Of a stretch of DNA of 7,796 bases, positions 5,961 to 7,796 are shown piece by piece. The stretch's first letter is position 1, and the number at the start of each line of letters is the position of its first letter. Position numbers and translations under genes: made by a program. The stretch spans positions 1-7,796 of the forward strand of contig DATDCV010000070.1 of the NCBI GenBank assembly GCA_036524155.1. Reading direction: 5' to 3'. This DNA comes from DATDCV01 sp036524155 (GTDB lineage Bacteria > Verrucomicrobiota > Verrucomicrobiia > Limisphaerales > UBA8199). Below the pieces are notes generated by a model that made no database searches, was not told where the DNA came from, and worked only from the letters and a program-made list of their open reading frames with translations.

Positions 5961-7525
5961 GCGCGGGAGCTGCTTAGTTCCAGTTGGCGTTCTTTGTAAC
6001 GCATGGCGATCAAGATGAAAACGATAGCCACCGCGAAAGTCAGACCTGCATAGAGGTAAAAAGTCGATGCGTTCACAGCCGCGCCGCCAGCCTCGTTAGC
6101 AGCAGCCCCTATCAGCAATCCTCTGAGCTTTGTGATCAAGGGCACATACAGGTTGCCAATCGCCACAGTCACCAGCCAAAAGCTCATGATGGTGCTTTTC
6201 ATTTCAGCGGCGGCCTGAGTGAAGGCAAACTCCAGCCCCGTGGTTGAAAGAAGCACTTCTCCCGTAGTGAGAATGAAGTAAGGCAGAGTCTGCCAGAGCA
6301 CGCTCATTTCTATCCCCGCATCCACCCTCGTTTGGAGCACGCCTACCACCACGTAGGAGAGAGCGGCGAGTACCAGCCCTGTTCCCATCCGCCGCAACGG
6401 TGACACCCGGATTCCCAGCAGTTGCTCGATGCGGGGATAGAGCCAAAGCGTGAGAGGCACCAGCGCCATTACCAACAGCGGGTTCATTGATTGCATCTGC
6501 TCAGCGCCAATCTTGAAGCCTTCGGATGTTGCAGTCGCGAAAGCGAAGAACGGCCGCATCTTGTCCCCCTGCATTACCCATGTTGATGAGCTCTGGTCGA
6601 ATAACGCCCAGAACAGCGTTATCGGAGCGAAGACTGCGAGAATGGGCCCCACGGAGCGAGCGGCTTCGACCTCGCGCTCGCTGAACCGCTCACGGGCAAG
6701 GTCCCAGACACTCTGTCCGGGGCGCCGCCGCCCCAAGCTTTTCAGGGCAAACCAACTCACCTTCATGAATCCAGTAGACTTGGTGTGGCTCGAAGGGGGA
6801 ATCCGCCTGTAGTACTTACGTCCCAGCCAAAAGATCAGCGTGGCTAAGAGCATAAGCGCACCGGGTACCCCAAAGGCCAGCCGATATCCCCAAACCGCAG
6901 CCGGGCTGTTGAGGTCCGTAATCTCAAAACCTCTCGCCGGCCACGTGCCCACGGTTAGGTAGTAACCCAGCCTGTCTTTCAACCAAGGAACGACCAGAAA
7001 TGCGAAGAACGAGCCGAAGTTGATCGACCAGTAGAACAAGCCGTAGGCCTTTTGGAGAAGCGCACTTTGTTCCGGTTTGAACTGGTCGCCACAAAAGGCC
7101 GAGACGCAGGGTTTTATGCCGCCCGAGCCCAGCGCGATCAAGGCCAAACCGGCGTAGAGCCCCCAGGGCGACCCAACTGTGAGCGCTAAGGTCAGGTTTC
7201 CTAAGCAATAGACGAGGGAGACATAGAAAATAGTGTAATACCGCCCCAGAAGTTTGTCGCTAAGGTAGCCGCCCAGCAAAGCCGAAAAATAGTTAGCGAA
7301 TATCCAGAGATGGATAATCTCGGTGGCGTGGTCTTTGGCCTTGCCTCTTGGCAGGTCGTGAAACAGGACGACGCTGATGTAGAGCGCCAGGATCCCGCGT
7401 ATGCCATAGTAGCTGAACCGCTCGCACGCCTCATTCCCGATGATGAATTTGATCTGAGGCGGCCAGCGAATAGTTGGGGGCTTGGCAGCGGCGGTCGGCG
7501 CAGCGGTTTGTGGCACGGAACTCAT
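5957..7525 (-). CDS. POT/PTR2-family proton-coupled di-/tripeptide transporter
   Basis: A 522-residue major facilitator protein of the POT (PTR2, SLC15-like) family that imports di- and tripeptides with protons across the inner membrane. The helix-1 proton-coupling motif is intact (EACERFSYYG, 32-41). Helices 2-3 carry GGYLSDKLLGRY (85-96), helix 4 has GSGGIKP with the conserved lysine K138, and the PTR2 signature FYWSINFGSF is at 164-173. Helix 7 reads FWALFDQSSSTW (305-316), close to the animal PepT1 form, and helix 10 has GEVLLSTTGLEFAFTQA (422-438) with E423. About 12 or more membrane segments are apparent, and a basic loop (RRRPG, 266-270) joins the two halves. The Ala/Pro-rich first 20 residues are cytoplasmic. 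The start at 7523-7525 is the only ATG upstream of helix 1 in frame and has just a weak purine stretch (aagcaaat) before it. Length and motifs suggest a working transporter. Confidence -1.
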   Translation of the reverse strand: MSSVPQTAAPTAAAKPPTIRWPPQIKFIIGNEACERFSYYGIRGILALYISVVLFHDLPRGKAKDHATEIIHLWIFANYFSALLGGYLSDKLLGRYYTIFYVSLVYCLGNLTLALTVGSPWGLYAGLALIALGSGGIKPCVSAFCGDQFKPEQSALLQKAYGLFYWSINFGSFFAFLVVPWLKDRLGYYLTVGTWPARGFEITDLNSPAAVWGYRLAFGVPGALMLLATLIFWLGRKYYRRIPPSSHTKSTGFMKVSWFALKSLGRRRPGQSVWDLARERFSEREVEAARSVGPILAVFAPITLFWALFDQSSSTWVMQGDKMRPFFAFATATSEGFKIGAEQMQSMNPLLVMALVPLTLWLYPRIEQLLGIRVSPLRRMGTGLVLAALSYVVVGVLQTRVDAGIEMSVLWQTLPYFILTTGEVLLSTTGLEFAFTQAAAEMKSTIMSFWLVTVAIGNLYVPLITKLRGLLIGAAANEAGGAAVNASTFYLYAGLTFAVAIVFILIAMRYKERQLELSSSRA

Positions 7526-7796
7526 ATTTGCTTGGGCTCGGATGGTGGAGGCAAAACCCGCCCGCGTCCAGCACAGAGGCGCTCAGGACTCATGGTCGGT
7601 CGCATCTCATTTTCTGATCACGTTCGGTGGGCACAGACAAATTTCCCCTCACCCCGGCCCTCTCCCCGAGGAGAGGGTGGACCGGTGTCTGCCGCGCGCA
7701 TTCCTCGTCCCGAGTGGATTGGAGTCGCGCTGAAAAACGCAATCCGGCGACAAACCTTCTCCCTCTCCTCGGGGAGAGGGCCGGGGTGAGGGGGAA
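7526..7796. other. Upstream region of the POT gene
   Basis: These 271 nt contain no supported gene; the plus-strand frames crossing it are shadows ending in the repeat sequence. Positions 7526-7640 should hold the promoter of the minus-strand POT gene, but no clear box pair is visible. A minus-strand ATG at 7591-7593 runs in a different frame from the POT start. From 7645 to the window edge lies the inverted repeat described separately. Confidence -1.
7645..7793. repeat. 33-bp perfect inverted repeat, REP-doublet (REPIN)-like element
   Basis: The arm 7645-7677 (starts cccctcaccccggccc, ends gaggagaggg) is the exact reverse complement of 7761-7793, with an 83-nt spacer. Allowing one mismatch the match reaches 7642 and 7796, the last base of the window. 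Each arm is itself a hairpin: ccctctcc (7658-7665) with ggagaggg (7670-7677) around ccga, and the same in the right arm at 7761-7768 and 7773-7780 around tcgg. Two head-to-head short palindromes with a spacer are the layout of REP doublets (REPINs), and the core ccctcaccccggccctctccc is one I recall from intergenic repeats in several phyla. No transposase is nearby. The class is inferred. Confidence -1.

Noticed and set aside
7310..7789. Plus-strand frame opposite the start of the POT gene
   Set aside because: Half of it is antisense to the transporter and its tail (SPRPSPRGEGG type) is translated repeat sequence.
1..7796. CRISPR array, tRNA, rRNA, integrase or phage genes
   Set aside because: No regularly spaced repeat-spacer pattern, cloverleaf, rRNA-like stretch or recombinase motif was seen on either strand.

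Overview
The window looks like chromosomal DNA of a Verrucomicrobiota member, possibly Pedosphaera- or Limisphaera-like. That placement is inferred from the gene types and not from a marker gene. The indicators are large secreted proteins with choice-of-anchor-Q, Ig-like, FG-GAP/VCBS and ASPIC/UnbV modules, a C-terminal module ending in FYR..VP on two neighbouring secreted proteins, start codons mostly without a Shine-Dalgarno sequence, and palindrome-rich gaps. No rRNA, tRNA, CRISPR array, transposase or phage gene is visible.

Layout. (1) Positions 1-1457, plus strand: the 3' part of a secreted right-handed beta-helix protein whose start lies left of the window. (2) 1458-1580: a short gap with a 26-codon ORF that has the best ribosome binding site in the window and resembles the signal peptide of the next gene. 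(3) 1581-3569, plus: a complete secreted protein with signal peptide, Ig-like domain, seven FG-GAP repeats (a full beta-propeller), an ASPIC/UnbV domain and the same C-terminal module as gene 1. (4) 3570-4013: a 444-nt gap with two good stem-loops and, on the minus strand, an open frame that may be the tail of a decayed gene. (5) 4014-5960, plus: an OPT-superfamily oligopeptide transporter. (6) 5957-7525, minus: a POT/PTR2-family proton-coupled peptide transporter, convergent with the OPT gene, the two sharing 4 bp at their stop codons. (7) 7526-7796: the upstream region of the POT gene, with a 33-bp perfect inverted repeat that looks like a REP doublet (REPIN) and runs to the window edge.

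Functionally there are two halves: two large exported surface or extracellular proteins, then two unrelated inner-membrane systems for uptake of short peptides. A shared lifestyle of scavenging peptides and polymers is plausible, but nothing shows one operon, because a 444-nt structured gap and opposite orientations separate the parts. I found no clear new multi-gene system. The least explained items are the shared C-terminal module, the 26-codon ORF, and the structured non-coding DNA at 3599-3728 and 7645-7793.
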